From: Turritopsis dohrnii | Taxonomy: Eukaryota > Cnidaria > Hydrozoa > Anthoathecata > Oceaniidae | Reading direction: 5' to 3' | Assembly: GCA_027922465.2 (NCBI GenBank) | Contig: BQMF02000283.1 | Location: 372,001 to 436,000, forward strand | Length of the DNA: 64,000 nt | Notes under the pieces: generated by a model | Told to the model about the DNA's origin: nothing | Databases searched by the model: none | What the model saw: only the letters and a program-made list of their open reading frames with translations | Shown here: piece after piece, positions 11,301-23,059 of the stretch | Layout of the letters: every line of letters begins with the position of its first letter | How positions within the stretch are numbered: the stretch's first letter is position 1 | Position numbers and translations under genes: made by a program

Positions 11301-14300
11301 CTGACTAATGAAATAACGAATGCTATCGAATCTTATTGGAGTAAAGAAGCAACGTTAGCAGGTAAATTCCGTTTATCATTCATATTTCCTTTGGCGTTTT
11401 TATTTTTCACTACATGCCAAGGCTTTGTTTACCACCCATTATCATTAAAGACTGTAAGAACAAAATTCCCACCTATTGCCCTTTGCTATGCGCCATCTTA
11501 ACCAACAAATACAGCAGCCACTTCATCCATCGTGACATGGGGGTTTTTTGTGTCTGTGTCAAAATCTACATTTTATGTTTCGTAATCACCTCTTTCTCTT
11601 TTCACGATGAACTGAAATCTTACGACATTTTAATAATGACGTTAGATTAAAAAATAGTGCCGCCTTACGTCAAATATGTAGGAAAAACCGTTTAAAAAAA
11701 GTTAAATATTTCACTCACTGAATTAGAAGTGGTATGCACAGCGCCGATTATGATAACTTTTTTTTTCTATAAATGTTCGACACGACGGGTGTGAGCGATG
11801 CGTCGTTTTGAGAAATGCAACAGTAAAAAGTTTTTACACGGGATAACTGACGTTTTGTAGGGTCAGTGACACGGGTGATGGTGTGACGCAACATTTGGGC
11901 CTAAATTTTATTTGGTACTGCGGCTATGACGTCATCAAAATCTTTGAACGACGATATCTCTGCAACGGTTGGTCGTAGCGAAACGATCCTATACATTTTT
12001 TTTATCAGTTTTTCGAGCTTTACATCTTGGGTACACTTTCCAGTCCCGATTGTGTTATCAAAATTTTTAAAAAATTTTTACGCGAGATACTAGTCTACTT
12101 ATAATAATCCGCAATGGTGTGTAACACATTTAACTTGGTAAGTGTGACAAAAGACTGGGGACGAAATGTTTCTATGGAAAATTCAATACGGCATCTTTAG
12201 AAAGTGAGTAACTGAGTGTACTGTGTGCACATCCACAATTAGTATATGCTCCTCCGTTTTGTTATTTTTGCTTTCGCACTGAAAATCTGCCGAAAAACGT
12301 AATCACCTCTTTCTCTTTTCTCGATGAACTGAAATCTTACGATAATAATGACCAGATTATAAGTATAGTATAATAATGACGTTAGATTAAAAAATAGTGC
12401 TGCCTCTGCATAGCCTTACGTCAAATATGTAGGAAAAACCGTTTAAAAAAAGTTAAATATTTCACTCCCTAAATTAGAAGTGGTATGCACAGCGCCGATT
12501 ATGATAACTTTTTATTTCTATAAATGTTCGACGCAGGTGTGAGCGATGCGTCGTTTTGAGAAATGCAACAGTAAAAAGTTTTTACACGGGATACTAGTCT
12601 GTAAAATATCAGAATAATAACTACAGCTGCAAATAAATAGGAACATACCAGTAAAATTGACTTATGTAGACCACTGTCATTAGAGCAGAAACTTCCAAAC
12701 AAATCTATTTCTTCATCGTCAATAACTCCTTCCTAAATGGTTTAGTACAAAATAAAATTGGCACAGCCTACCAGATATACTCAAAAATATACTCAACTAC
12801 AATAAACAGTGTTTGAAAAATATTACGTTTCGATTTCGAAACACTGAAAAATTTAATGGCATCAAAGAATAAAGTAAACTGTCGAAAGTCAGAAAATAAA
12901 GAATGCCCTTACATATTTCATCAAAATAAAAATTGCTACCACTTTAGAGCTTTGTTCTCATAAGGTTAACATGCAAAATTGTTTTTCAACTTCATAAATT
13001 AGTCAAGAGTAAAGAAAACTTGACCGATCTCGCAACAATCCCCCATCGCAAGATTGTAAAAGGTTTTACAATTTTTTGTGATAACCACGTGGTTATACCA
13101 GTTACAAGTTCTAATTATACTGACAGGATATCCATATCAATATTAATGCAGTGTTTCCCACAATAAAAAAACTGCCTTCGATATACACATACCTGTATTT
13201 CATCTCGGTCTTCTGAAACGCTAGAGATTTTGCCATCCTCCTGCACGTCGCTTATATGCTAGAAAGAAAGTCATAGATTTGCAATTGCAGTCATCTAACA
13301 CACTTTCGTGTTGTATTGTAATTGTCCCGCTAAATGTCAAAAATAAGTCAAGTCTATAGTGATTTGTGTCTTACAGTGTTTGAAACATACATACCTGTAT
13401 TTCATCATAGTCTTCTGAGACGCTGGAGATTTTGTCACCCTCCTTCACGTCGCTTACATGCTAGAAAGAAAGTCATAGATTTGCAATTGCAGTCATCTAA
13501 CACACTTTCGTGTTGTATTGTAATTGTCCCGCTAAATGTCAAAAATAAGTCAAGTCTATAGTGATTTGTGTCTTACAGTGTTTGAAACATACATACATAC
13601 ATACCTGTATTTCATCATGGTCTTCTGAAACGCTGGAGATTTTCTCGTCTTCCTTTACGTTGCTTACATGCTAAAATGAAAGTCATAGATTTGCAATTGC
13701 AGTCATCTAACATACTTAGGTGATGCATTGTAATTGTCCCGCTAAATGTCAAAAATAAGTCAAGTCTATAGTGATTTTTGTCTTACAGTGTTTGAAACAT
13801 ACATACCTGTATGTCATCATGGTCTTCCGAGACGCTGGAGATTTTGTGACCTTCCTTTACGTTGCTTACATGCTAAAATGAAAGTCATAAATTTGCATAT
13901 GCAGTCATCTAACACACTTTCGTGTTGTATTGTAATTGTCCCGCTAAATGTCAAAAATAAGTCAAGTCTATAGTGATTTGTGTCTTACAGTGTTTGAAAC
14001 ATACATACCTGTATTTCATCATGGTCTTCTGAAACGCTGGAGATTTTCTCGCCTTCCTTTACGTTGCTTACATGCTAAAATGAAAGTCATAGATTTGCAA
14101 TTGCAGTCATCTAACATACTTAGGTGATGTATTGCAATTGTCCCGCTAAATGTCAAAAATAAGTCAAGTCAATAGTGATTTTTGTCGTACAGTGTTTGAA
14201 ACATACATACCTGTATTTCATCATGGTCTTCTGAGACGCTGGAGATTTTGTCACCCTCCTTCACGTCGCTTACATGCTAGAAAGAAAGTCATAGATTTGC

Positions 14301-17300
14301 AATTGCAGTCATCTAACACACTTTCGTGTTGTATTGTAATTGTCCCGCTAAATGTCAAAAATAAGTCAAGTCTATAGTGATTTGTGTCTTACAGTGTTTG
14401 AAACATACATACCTGTATGTCATCATGGTCTTCCGAGACGCTGCAGATTCTGTCACCTTCCTTCACGTTGCTTACATGCTAGAAAAAAAGTCATAGATTT
14501 GCAATTGCAGTCATCTAACACACTTTCGTGTTGTATTGTAATTGTCCCGCTAAATGTCAAAAATAAGTCAAGTCTATAGTGATTTGTGTCTTACAGTGTT
14601 TGAAACATAAATACCTGTATTTCATCATGGTCTTCTGAAACACTGGAGATTTTCTCGCCTTCCTTTAAGTTGCTTACATGCTAAAATGAAAGTCATAGAT
14701 TTGCAATTGCAGTCATCTAACATACTTAGGTGATGTATTGCAATTGTCCCGCTAAATGTCAAAAATAAGTCAAGTCTATAGTGATTTGTGTCTTACGGTG
14801 TTTGAAACATACATACCTGTATGTCATCATGGTCTTCCGAGACGCTGGAGATTTTGTCACCTTCCTTCACGTTGCTTACATGCTAAAATGAAAGTCATAA
14901 ATTTGCATATGCAGTCATCCAACATACCTAGGTGATGATGTATGGATTAGACTGTCCCGCTATATGTTGCAAGTAATAGAAGACATTTCATGTAAGAAAG
15001 AAAAATTCTTCCATCACAATTTTCCAATACCTGTAATTCGTGTTGATCGATATTTTCAGCGGTATGTGGATGATTTGTTGTCACTTCAGTTTCGCACTAG
15101 ATAGAAGTGACAGATTTAAAAGTTAATGACACTGATAGAATTTAATGAGGTATTGAAACTGTCCCGCTATATGTTGCAAGTAATAGAAGACATTTCATGT
15201 AAGAAAGAAAAATTCTTCCATCACAATTTTCCAATACCTGTAATTCGTGTTGATCGATATTTTCAGCGGTATGTGGATGATTTGTTGTCACTTCAGTTTC
15301 GCACTAGATAGAAGTGACAGATTTAAAATTCATGTCACTGATAGAATTTAATGAGGTATTGAAACTGTCCCGCTATATGTTGCAAGTAATAGAAGACATT
15401 ATAAAAATTCACAATAAATTTCCAATACCTGTAATTTGTGTTTGTCGATTTCTTCTGCAGCTATTGGATGATTGTTAATTGCGTTTGTTTCGCACTAGAT
15501 AGAAGAGACAGATTTTAAAGTGTAAGAACTGTAATTGATTTTAATGTATGAGATGGACGCTTCTCATTTTCTCTATACCTGTAATGCAGTTGTTTTGTTA
15601 GTGGTTGCATCCTTTAAATTACTTTCATTCTAAATAGAAATTCATATGGGGCATGATGCATGTGTTTTTCTATGAATGCGTTATCGGTAAAGGTTTCTCT
15701 GGAGGTATGCTATTTAGTATAATCAATGTTTAATAGAAATGAAAATTGTATATAATTAAGAAGCTTAAACGGAAGGAAAAGTATTGACGGGTCGAAAGTT
15801 AAAATAGAAGATGAGTGGTCTTACTTTAATGGTGGTCTTATTTTAATGAATAATTGAGAAATAATGAGGTAATGACATGTGTTTATCCAAAATTGCAGAG
15901 TTCCAAAGTTTTCCGTGAAAACTCTTATAAGCATTTGAGAGAACGAGGTAAGTGTTTTGGATAAGTTTAATTATGCAAACATAAAGTTTATTTTAAAACG
16001 CTTTGATAGCCTGAAGATGTTTTGTATGGATAACAACTGTTAGGATTTTGTGCTGAAGCGATAATACCTTCTGTTTGTTGCTCATTTGTTTGGTTGTGAA
16101 TGGTTCTAATGTCTCTGTCTAAATAAAATATTTTTTTCATTTATTTGCAACATATACACTGATAGCTGTATCAATATAATGAATAAGATACATACATTAT
16201 CTCTCCACCATAAATTTTTGCATTTTCCGTAATCATATCTGATTTCCGTTCCAATGTCGATCTCCTTCGTTGCAAATAAACACAAATGAATGTTCCCTCC
16301 TATCGTTACCGAACGCATGGCTGCATTTGTGTAGTTCTTTGGAGAATCATTAATGTATCTGCCAAATGAATCTGTGTATGTCGCATCCACACTGAAAAAT
16401 AATTATTTCGGTGCTACATTTCGTGTGAAGATGTCCTTTATTTCGCAAATAGTACATAACATCAGTCAAAATGGAAGCTAGTATCGGAATTAGTAAAGAA
16501 ATAACAAGTTCGGTATAATATTGTTGTACAGCTTTTTTAAAACTTAACTTTAGCAAATATTTCAAATAGATCACATGAAAGAGTTTACATTAAAGTAAAA
16601 AATTTATACCATTTTGTCTTTCTTCCTTGTTTATAAAAGTAAATGTAGTTTTTGCCTTGACTACTATGAAGGCGTTTTTCTCCTTCTTCAAGACTTATTC
16701 TTTCTCCGCGATACTCCACCAAGAAAGATCCAGCACGAAATGGTCTTGTTGTGAAGATTCCCCAACCTGAAAATCAAGAACCAAAAAACCCCCAAAAAAA
16801 CAAAAAAACATAAATATATTAATAAATTTATGAAAGCATTATTTAATAGTTCATCTCTTTTGAACATCCTGATTTACTTTATGGTGTTACCTAAACATTA
16901 CCAGGATTTACATAATCATAACAATTTTAAACTGCATATTTACCAATGTCATCATTAATATACAGCTTTTCAAATCCATGCTTATCTGTTTGCTTACGAA
17001 TCCAATACTGAGCATCATCTTCAAGGGGAGGCAGATTTCTAGATTGCCGGGTTTTTCTCGTTTTCTATAGATTGGACAAAATTAAAGACAACTTGGATGG
17101 TTTAAAGAGAAAATAATAAAATAAGATCTTTAAGGTTGTTGAATCACTGACAAGAAAATTGAGTATTGAGTATTCTTTAATGTTTGGTTCACACATGTTA
17201 AAAATATATACCTAGATACCTCTGAAAATACTTTACATTATAATTTACTGCATAAAGTTGTTATATAAATGAAAATAAAATGATTTAAAATGGAAAAAAA

Positions 17301-18797
17301 AGAAGTTTAAATCCTGAAGGCGTTACACGTGCGGGCGCAATTAACTACAACATTACAGACTGCCTGTATTTAAAAAAAAAAAAAAATAAGCAGGAATCTT
17401 ACGTGTACGCAAAATATATTTTTATTGCATTTCATGGCAGTTTTAAGGTTTTGCGATTGAATAAACAAATCAATAAGTAAATAAATGCAAAGAAATGCCT
17501 AAATGTAACTGTTTCAGTGATAATAGTCAAAGAAGTTGGTTTTCGTGGAAAAACTTGTCAATACAAAAATAAGATTTTCTTTAAAATATCTTTAACTATC
17601 GATATCTGGAGTAAGGAAATAACGTGATCATATAAAAAAGGAGGATTTCCGGAATACTTACAACTTTAATTTCATCTACGATCGTTGCCTTGCCTAAGAT
17701 AGTTTTGAACATGTCTACAACCTAAATGAAATCATAAAACTACAGTTTTATGTACGTCCTGTACAGCATAATAGTCCTGTTGTACTGTCCACGGTTTGAA
17801 ATTTGTGGGTGTAATAATGTAATGAAAATGATTATATTGATTCCCTTATTTCCTGTTATATATACCTTTTTAGCAGAAGGTCTTTCGTTCGGGATTTGGT
17901 GCCAACAGGCCATGATGATAGAGTTAGAAATCGTTGAATCGTAAATAGCTTTAATTTTTCCGAGATTTGGTCGTTCTCCCTTGATGACTGCCTCTTTAAT
18001 AAACGTATCTGAACAAACAGGCAAGTGCTCTATCCAAGGTGAGCTCAAGTCACTCAGCACTTCATAAACTGTCATACCAAATCCATATATATCGGAAGCC
18101 GTTGAAAGTCCTTTGTCTCCAACAAAAATCTCCGGTGCAAGGTAGGATAGAGTAGTACCTAATAAAAATGTCGTCTTTGATTTTATACATACTATGAATA
18201 AAAGTTGTTGTGTTTAAAGCTTACCTTTAAAAGGATTGGTAATGGTACTGATACAGGTGTTCTTTACACTGGCGACTTCGTTGAAATCAGACAACTTCAC
18301 GATGATGTTGTCTAGTTTACCTGTAACGAGAATATTCGATGGTTTGATATCTCGATGAATAACGGAAGCTGCGTGAAGATATGCGAGACCATTAGCGGCT
18401 TGTGATAGGTATCCCAAACGTTCATCCAGGACAAAGTAGTTGTTGTCGTTGAAAGTGTTTATTAGTTCTTTTAGGTTGTGGCATCGCATTTCGTTTTCTA
18501 TTAGAACCTCGCAATATTCGTACAGGATAGCACTTGGTCTAAGTGAGTACCCTAGCAACTTAACAACATTCGGATTATTAAGGCGGCAGATTGACTCAAT
18601 GATTTGTAGCATGGCTTTTTTTGAGACCATTTGCTTAAAACGTTTAACTGCAACATCGTTTCCATGGTGAAATTCTTGTATATTACTGCTGAAGATCCTT
18701 CACCAATAATTATGTCTGTATTGTTGAAAGGAATGTTAACTTCCAAATGCCTCAGTTTCGACACTACTTCTAGCAGGTTGTTTGTAAAGTTGGTCAT
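7284..18797 (-). CDS. Gene 1: kinase - SET - mini-exon array - acidic - C2H2/tyrosine-recombinase-like
   Basis: Proposed single minus-strand gene starting at ATG 18797. Exons with matching phases are 18225-18797, 17866-18158, 17662-17721, 16944-17064, 16610-16766, 16196-16391, 16068-16118 and 15579-15629. The mini-exon array 15494-13193 follows, then 12649-12732, 9478-9766, 9324-9398, 8942-9034, 8423-8452 and the large exon 7284 to about 8340. Phase is consistent from the kinase to 8423. The join into the last large exon does not resolve in phase, so that exon could belong to a separate transcript. Two Helitrons occupy the 9767-12648 intron. A one-base frameshift lies in the kinase exon, so the copy may be a recent pseudogene or carry a sequence error. 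Layout parallels gene 2. Confidence 0.55.
8942..9766 (-). CDS. Acidic exons of gene 1
   Basis: Exon 9478-9766 (289 nt, phase 0 to 1) encodes a Ser/Asp/Glu-rich stretch (DESSSDELSVASDESFEI) followed by a basic patch. Exons 9324-9398 (75 nt) and 8942-9034 (93 nt) are phase 1 at both ends and look like duplicates: DNSSDRGLEVQV against DKNNDGELQVQD. A further 30-nt phase-1 exon lies at 8423-8452. The second duplicate matches an EF-hand calcium loop pattern, the first does not, so calcium binding is doubtful. Intervening DNA is intron. Confidence 0.55.
10209..12093 (+). mobile_element. Non-autonomous Helitron, copy 1 of a tandem pair
   Basis: Starts TCTACTTATACTAATTCGC after an A and ends in a short hairpin followed by GATACTAG. 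The first about 50 bases match the start of the autonomous Helitron at 40485 (minus). It lies in an intron of gene 1. Inside, an approximately 370-bp segment is tandemly duplicated (near 10660-11000 and 11040-11365). Each copy contains a plus-strand exon-like piece, the better one encoding VFGKELTNEITNAIESYW and ending at a GT donor near 11363. No Rep or helicase is present. Confidence 0.75.
12094..12597 (+). mobile_element. Non-autonomous Helitron, copy 2 of a tandem pair
   Basis: Begins TCTACTTATAATAATCCGC at the base after the CTAG of copy 1 and ends TTTTTACACGGGATACTAG followed by T. It is a shortened version of copy 1 sharing both ends and several internal blocks, with no base between the two elements. 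Confidence 0.75.
12649..15629 (-). CDS. Phase-0 mini-exon array of gene 1
   Basis: Successive exons in coding order: 15579-15629 (51 nt); three related 66-nt exons 15429-15494, 15238-15303 and 15031-15096 (start CET, end LQ); then nine 66-nt exons from 14817-14882 down to 13193-13258 spaced about 202 bp. Each of the nine encodes 22 residues close to HVSDVKEGDKISS followed by VSEDHDEIQ. Exon 12649-12732 (84 nt) closes the series. Every exon ends CAG before GT or AG before it, starts after AG, and is phase 0 at both ends, so any number can be spliced or skipped in frame. The peptide is acidic, with Ser followed by acidic residues (possible CK2-type sites, inference). Expansion was by tandem duplication of exon plus intron. 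Confidence 0.8.
12733..13192. other. Gene 1 intron
   Basis: Separates exon 12649-12732 from the first mini-exon. AT-rich, with no further coding or repeat signal that I can see. Confidence 0.5.
16068..17721 (-). CDS. SET domain of gene 1, fused after the kinase
   Basis: Exon 17662-17721 (phase 0) links the kinase to exon 16944-17064, whose end contains a pre-SET strand (FEKLYINDDI). Exon 16610-16766 carries WGIFTTRPFRAGSFLVEYRG, the SET N-terminus. Exon 16196-16391 carries GRYINDS, then LFATKEIDIGTEIRYDYG and a WWRD end. Exon 16068-16118 is a 17-residue connector. All four joins keep the frame. The fold resembles KMT5A-type lysine methyltransferases, but the conserved Asn-His-Ser core reads NDS, so activity is doubtful. 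A kinase and a SET domain on one polypeptide is unusual. Confidence 0.75.
17866..18797 (-). pseudogene. Protein kinase domain of gene 1 (DFN variant, frameshifted)
   Basis: Starting at ATG 18797, residues 32-38 are the glycine loop GEGSSAV. The frame then shifts by one base near 18670-18680. The second frame carries the ATP lysine motif VAVK, the catalytic loop HRDIKPSNIL and, at 18280-18288, DFN in place of DFG. After a phase-1 intron, exon 17866-18158 carries LAPEIF, SDIYGFGMTVYEV and WHQIPNERPS (subdomains VIII-XI). The look is tyrosine-kinase-like (TKL). The metal-binding Asp is kept but the Gly is lost. Apart from the frameshift all kinase subdomains are present, which argues for recent breakage or an assembly error. 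Confidence 0.75.
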
Positions 18798-18839
18798 TTC
18801 GCCTAGAAAACGAAATTCTGCCTAGTTATATATAAATAT

Positions 18840-20640
18840 GTATATGTATGTTATGCTCTGACAACCAAACTCTGATTCATTATTATTTATAACACTTCCT
18901 TCAATAATTACACTTACATTCTGTTGCTATAATTATTGTTTTTAAAAAATTGAGGTGGAGTAAAAAGTAAATAAATTCAAATTTCCTACTTTGGTGGTCC
19001 ATGACTATAGAAAATTCATATCGTATTATCATAGCTATCATATTTTCTCGCGTTGAACTTAATCAAAAGATCTGCGCTTATGAATTCCTTAACATAACAG
19101 AGAAAAATTCCTATAAATGCCTAATCACAGGACTGATGAATTAAATTCGACAAGGTATAAAATTTGGTGTTTGTTGATGTTCTAAAAATGTTTTTTAATG
19201 GTGAGAGTGATTTCATATCCACAATCACCATCTCGCAACTAATCTTTACTATTTCCTTTTCCTATGACTGCAATAATGTTCTCACCATTATATGCTTATG
19301 CGGTAGTTAATTTTTAAGTACATGCAATATGAGACCTTTTATATATCATTCTGAGACAAGTTTTAACTGAAAACTCTTATAAAAGTATTTGAATAATGAA
19401 GGCCAAACCTTATCCCTTACCCTCACTATCTCAGACATATTTTACAAGGTTTACACCAAGAACTAGTTCTATATTTAGATGTCTCAAAATGATTCACAAA
19501 TTATATGTTAATCGCCTATATTTTGGGTGATTGTTTCAGCCTATGCGTTGAGAGATGAGTTGGAGTTAGAAGCAAACTTTTACTATTGATAGCATTCTCA
19601 ATACGCTGTTTTGTTTGTTTGTTTTTTTATTAAAATATCATTCCGAATTTAAGATGATATTGCATTTTGCCCTCCAAACTTTACTCATATGGACGTCCTA
19701 AAGTGAGATATATTCTTTTCTTGTTGTTTTCATAGTGTAGATTAGTTGTACTTAAGTATATAATAATGATAATATATTAATGTATATAAGTTCCACCAAA
19801 AGTGTCCGCGGAAAAGTTTGATCAAGATCAACATTTCCGCCGCAGAATAATCCGCAAGCAATCACAAATTATCACATATAAAAAAACGTTTTCAAGAACT
19901 TTTTTTCTTTGTTTTATTTTGTTTTGTTTTTTTCATCGCCAAAAAGTGTGATTGCACTTTCAAAAGCTTTGTTTCCTTCCAATACTGTACTCTGAAAGTT
20001 ATTCTTCGAATTATTTGAAATACAGTTGAATAAAAAACATATTTTTATGTCTTAGTTGCAGATCTTCAGGATTCTTGACATTCATTTTTAATCATTTCAA
20101 TTCAATTCAGCTTCCTGTGTACTTCCAACAATAAACGCCCTTACTTTAAATGCCACTATTCAATAAATGTCCTACGACAATATTTTAAAAAATAGCTCTC
20201 TCTTTCAAGCACCGCTTTTAAAGTAATACAAAAGTATTGTCCACGATGTATTTGCTAAAGAAATGAATCTAGTTCAGAAAAAGGAACATGAGATCTATAT
20301 CCTAAAATAAATTTATTTCGAAAGTTGTAAACCTGAACCTACTTCTCTATTTATCTTACTAAGAAGTTACTAAGATCTAAGAAGCTTTTTAAACTCCCTT
20401 AGCATTTATTGAAAAAAATGCTCGTCAAACACATTCAAACACCTTTTTCCTTTTTTTATAGATAACAGTAGGAGTTTTATTACATATACGAACAAGCTAC
20501 AATAAACTACTACAACAAACTAAACAACGATTTAGCAGTTTCAAATCATCTTGCATTACTTTCAACACAGCCACCTTGATATCTTCATATGGCTATGATT
20601 TCTTTCGAACAGGGATCTTGTTCCTCTCACCATGCATGTT
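18840..20640. other. Non-coding stretch upstream of gene 1
   Basis: AT-rich sequence with no coding pattern, splice chain or terminal repeats that I can see. It should contain the 5' UTR and promoter of gene 1: the start codon at 18797 is preceded closely by a TAG 3' splice site, so a non-coding first exon may lie here. Confidence 0.4.
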
Positions 20641-20665
20641 CTCACACAAAGCAGCATCGAACATA

Positions 20666-21990
20666 TCAGTTTAACCTTATTTTTATCCACGCACTAACTG
20701 TTGATTTTAGTAATTTGCGCTTTTCAGCAATCAGATGTGCTGCGTGAGAACAAAAGCATGTGCATTCTCTTGACATTTCACAGTAGCACCAAGACACAAA
20801 AGGTGTGAAGGATCCATGTTCAACATTGATGAAGCGTTCGTTATATTTCCTTTTCTTTTCAGTTTCGTTTTTCTTGTGTGAAGCCTGGATACTAAGATGT
20901 TTGTGACATTTGGACAATGGGTTGAAAACCCTTACATCAGCGCATGCCATCTGTCCTTTTATCCAAAAGCCTCTAGCTGCAACCTCAGCTCTTGGGTCGT
21001 TAAATTCGTAGCCATTTATAATAACCCGAATGGACGCGTTGATCTTATTGTCTAATTTCTCAAGAAGCTTGGAGATGTTTGGAACCGTTCGCATTATGAA
21101 AATATATTTGTGCTTCAAAAAGTGAACAAACGCGCAAAAAGCAGTATGTGGTTGCGTTCTTGCGACAAAAATAAGATTATCTAGCTGCTCCAACCACAAG
21201 GTCACTTTGTTAACAACATATCTCTCCGTACAACTCTCGTTTCCAATTACAGCACCAGGATGGCGATTTCCGTGAGACGCTATAGGGATCTCAGAATCAC
21301 GAGAATGTTCCTAAGCTCTGTCTAACTATTCATCCTTCACAATCAGCAGTGATTTTGTTTCGTTAACTTCATAGTCAATGAAATAACCATATTTCTTAAT
21401 TAGATCCCACCAAATCTTAGGATCTGTTAGTTTTCCAATCCCCCTCAAGCCGTCAGCAAAGGCAATTTGTTTCAGCTGATTCGTATCAAATTCAGACATA
21501 ACTGAAATCAGTAGTGGCACCAATCCAAGTGCGTACACACCCATAGCTACTGGATCACTTTGCGTGGTGCCCTCTTTTGATTTTAACTCCTGTCCGCCAA
21601 CAATAAACAATCTAGCTGAAAGAAGTTTTGGAGGTATGTGGAGATTTCTGGAAAATTGATCTGTGTGTTATGAAGGAGAACGTTCCTGTTAATGTTATTG
21701 AATGCATTGCTTGCATCCATTTAAAAAAACCATGAGTGTTTTCTTTTTCAAAAAGTTCCCTGGCAGCATGTATGGCAACTTCGCATCCGACATCCATTCC
21801 TGTACATAGTTGCTCATAACCAACCGAATCAATCACGTTCCGTTTGAGAGCTCTCATAACCGATTTTCCCATTATCCTTTGTAGATATCGAGTCATGATC
21901 TTCCAGAACTGCAGTACATTGTTGTGTTGTCTTTATTGCAATAGTATGACACAGCTCGTCAGAGGCAGCACCAAAGATGTTTTCTCCAAT
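20666..21990 (-). pseudogene. Decayed reverse transcriptase of a retroelement
   Basis: Three frames read in order give pieces of one polymerase. 21896 downward has RIMGKSVMRALKR and, after a frameshift, the motif-A region MDASNAFNNINR. 21610-21326 has FIVGGQELKSKEGTTQSDP (fingers/palm) and IAFADGLRGIGKL, where the catalytic FADD box reads FADG. 21205-20666 has the C-terminal region with RGFWIKGQ and VRVFNPLS, then VEHGSFTPFV. I recall this polymerase type as common in corals and relatives but cannot name its class. At least two frameshifts and a mutated catalytic box show it is dead. Confidence 0.65.
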
Positions 21991-22302
21991 AATCTTTCTC
22001 AAAAAATCTGAATCAAGACCTCAGAGTTACGAAGTTCCTTTTATTTTAATTACACTCTTCCTAATTGTGTTTAATTGATGTAAACACAATTAATTGTGAA
22101 TTGATTTCGTCACATTGAAAACAGTTTTCAATAAATTTCTCAATCTTCCAATCTTCCAAGCTATCAATTAAAACATATAGTAATTGACTCAAATAAGTAA
22201 ACAAAGATTTTTTTGTCTGTTCCGCTCATAAGTTGCATTGTGTCCATCCAGAACCACGTGGCCATTTCAACATGGTAGATATCAATGAAATCAGTTCAGT
22301 AA

Positions 22303-23057
22303 GGGGGACATCCATAAGGTACGTCTTAAGGTACGTAAGGTACGACTTTTTCATCCTCTCTCGCTTGCACGAATCCGTAAGCAAAGCAACGACTCCTTCT
22401 TAGTTCCTTACCGTACACAACGTACGTACAAGTAGCGAATCCGTCATCATCACTCTATAAACCAATCTCTTTCCCGGCTTTAAGAATTCATTTTTCCTAT
22501 CTCATGAACTTAGATAAGTGCTGCTCTTAGACGACTAGCTTCAAAAACTCAAGGCTGTTCGTTTCCGTTTTAAAATGGAGAAAATTCTCAATGGCTTAGT
22601 TCTTAAGTGTGAAATCTTCAATAAAAAGACCTTCGATTAAAAACAAAGGTGTTCGTAAAAATCTGCTTTCTGTATAAAAGTTACACTTAGCTCGCTCGTC
22701 ACGCCTTTTCTTCATGTGTCCTTCACTGACTCTTCCCTCCATAATTTCGCCATTAAGGGATTCAAATGAATGGAATTTCTTATGTCATTTTATTGCCGTC
22801 TAGCTATCTTCCAACCTCTTTAAGGCTTTCAATGAAAGCTGAACTTTGTGCTGCAAATTTGATTTATTAACTTAAGCCTGGAATATTCACAATGGTGCAC
22901 TACTATAAACATTCAAACTTTAAATGAACGTGAAGTATCAGTCAAGCTAAATACATATGTAACTGCATATATCTGTATGCCCCTCCCGAAATACGCAAGC
23001 ATACGTTTTAACAGTGACCCCCTCTTCTTCCTTTGGTGCGTACTTTGGATGGCCCCT
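22303..23057. mobile_element. Non-autonomous DNA transposon with GGGG-CATCC ends
   Basis: The left end reads GGGGGACATCCATAAGGTAC and the right end, on the other strand, GGGGCCATCCAAAGTACG, an imperfect inverted pair about 755 bp apart. GTACGTA-type words recur near both ends. There is no transposase. Target duplication not resolved. Confidence 0.45.
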
Positions 23058-23059
23058 AT

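Noticed and set aside
13334..14579. Four near-identical 75-codon plus-strand frames
   Set aside because: They are antisense shadows of the minus-strand mini-exon array plus intron sequence.
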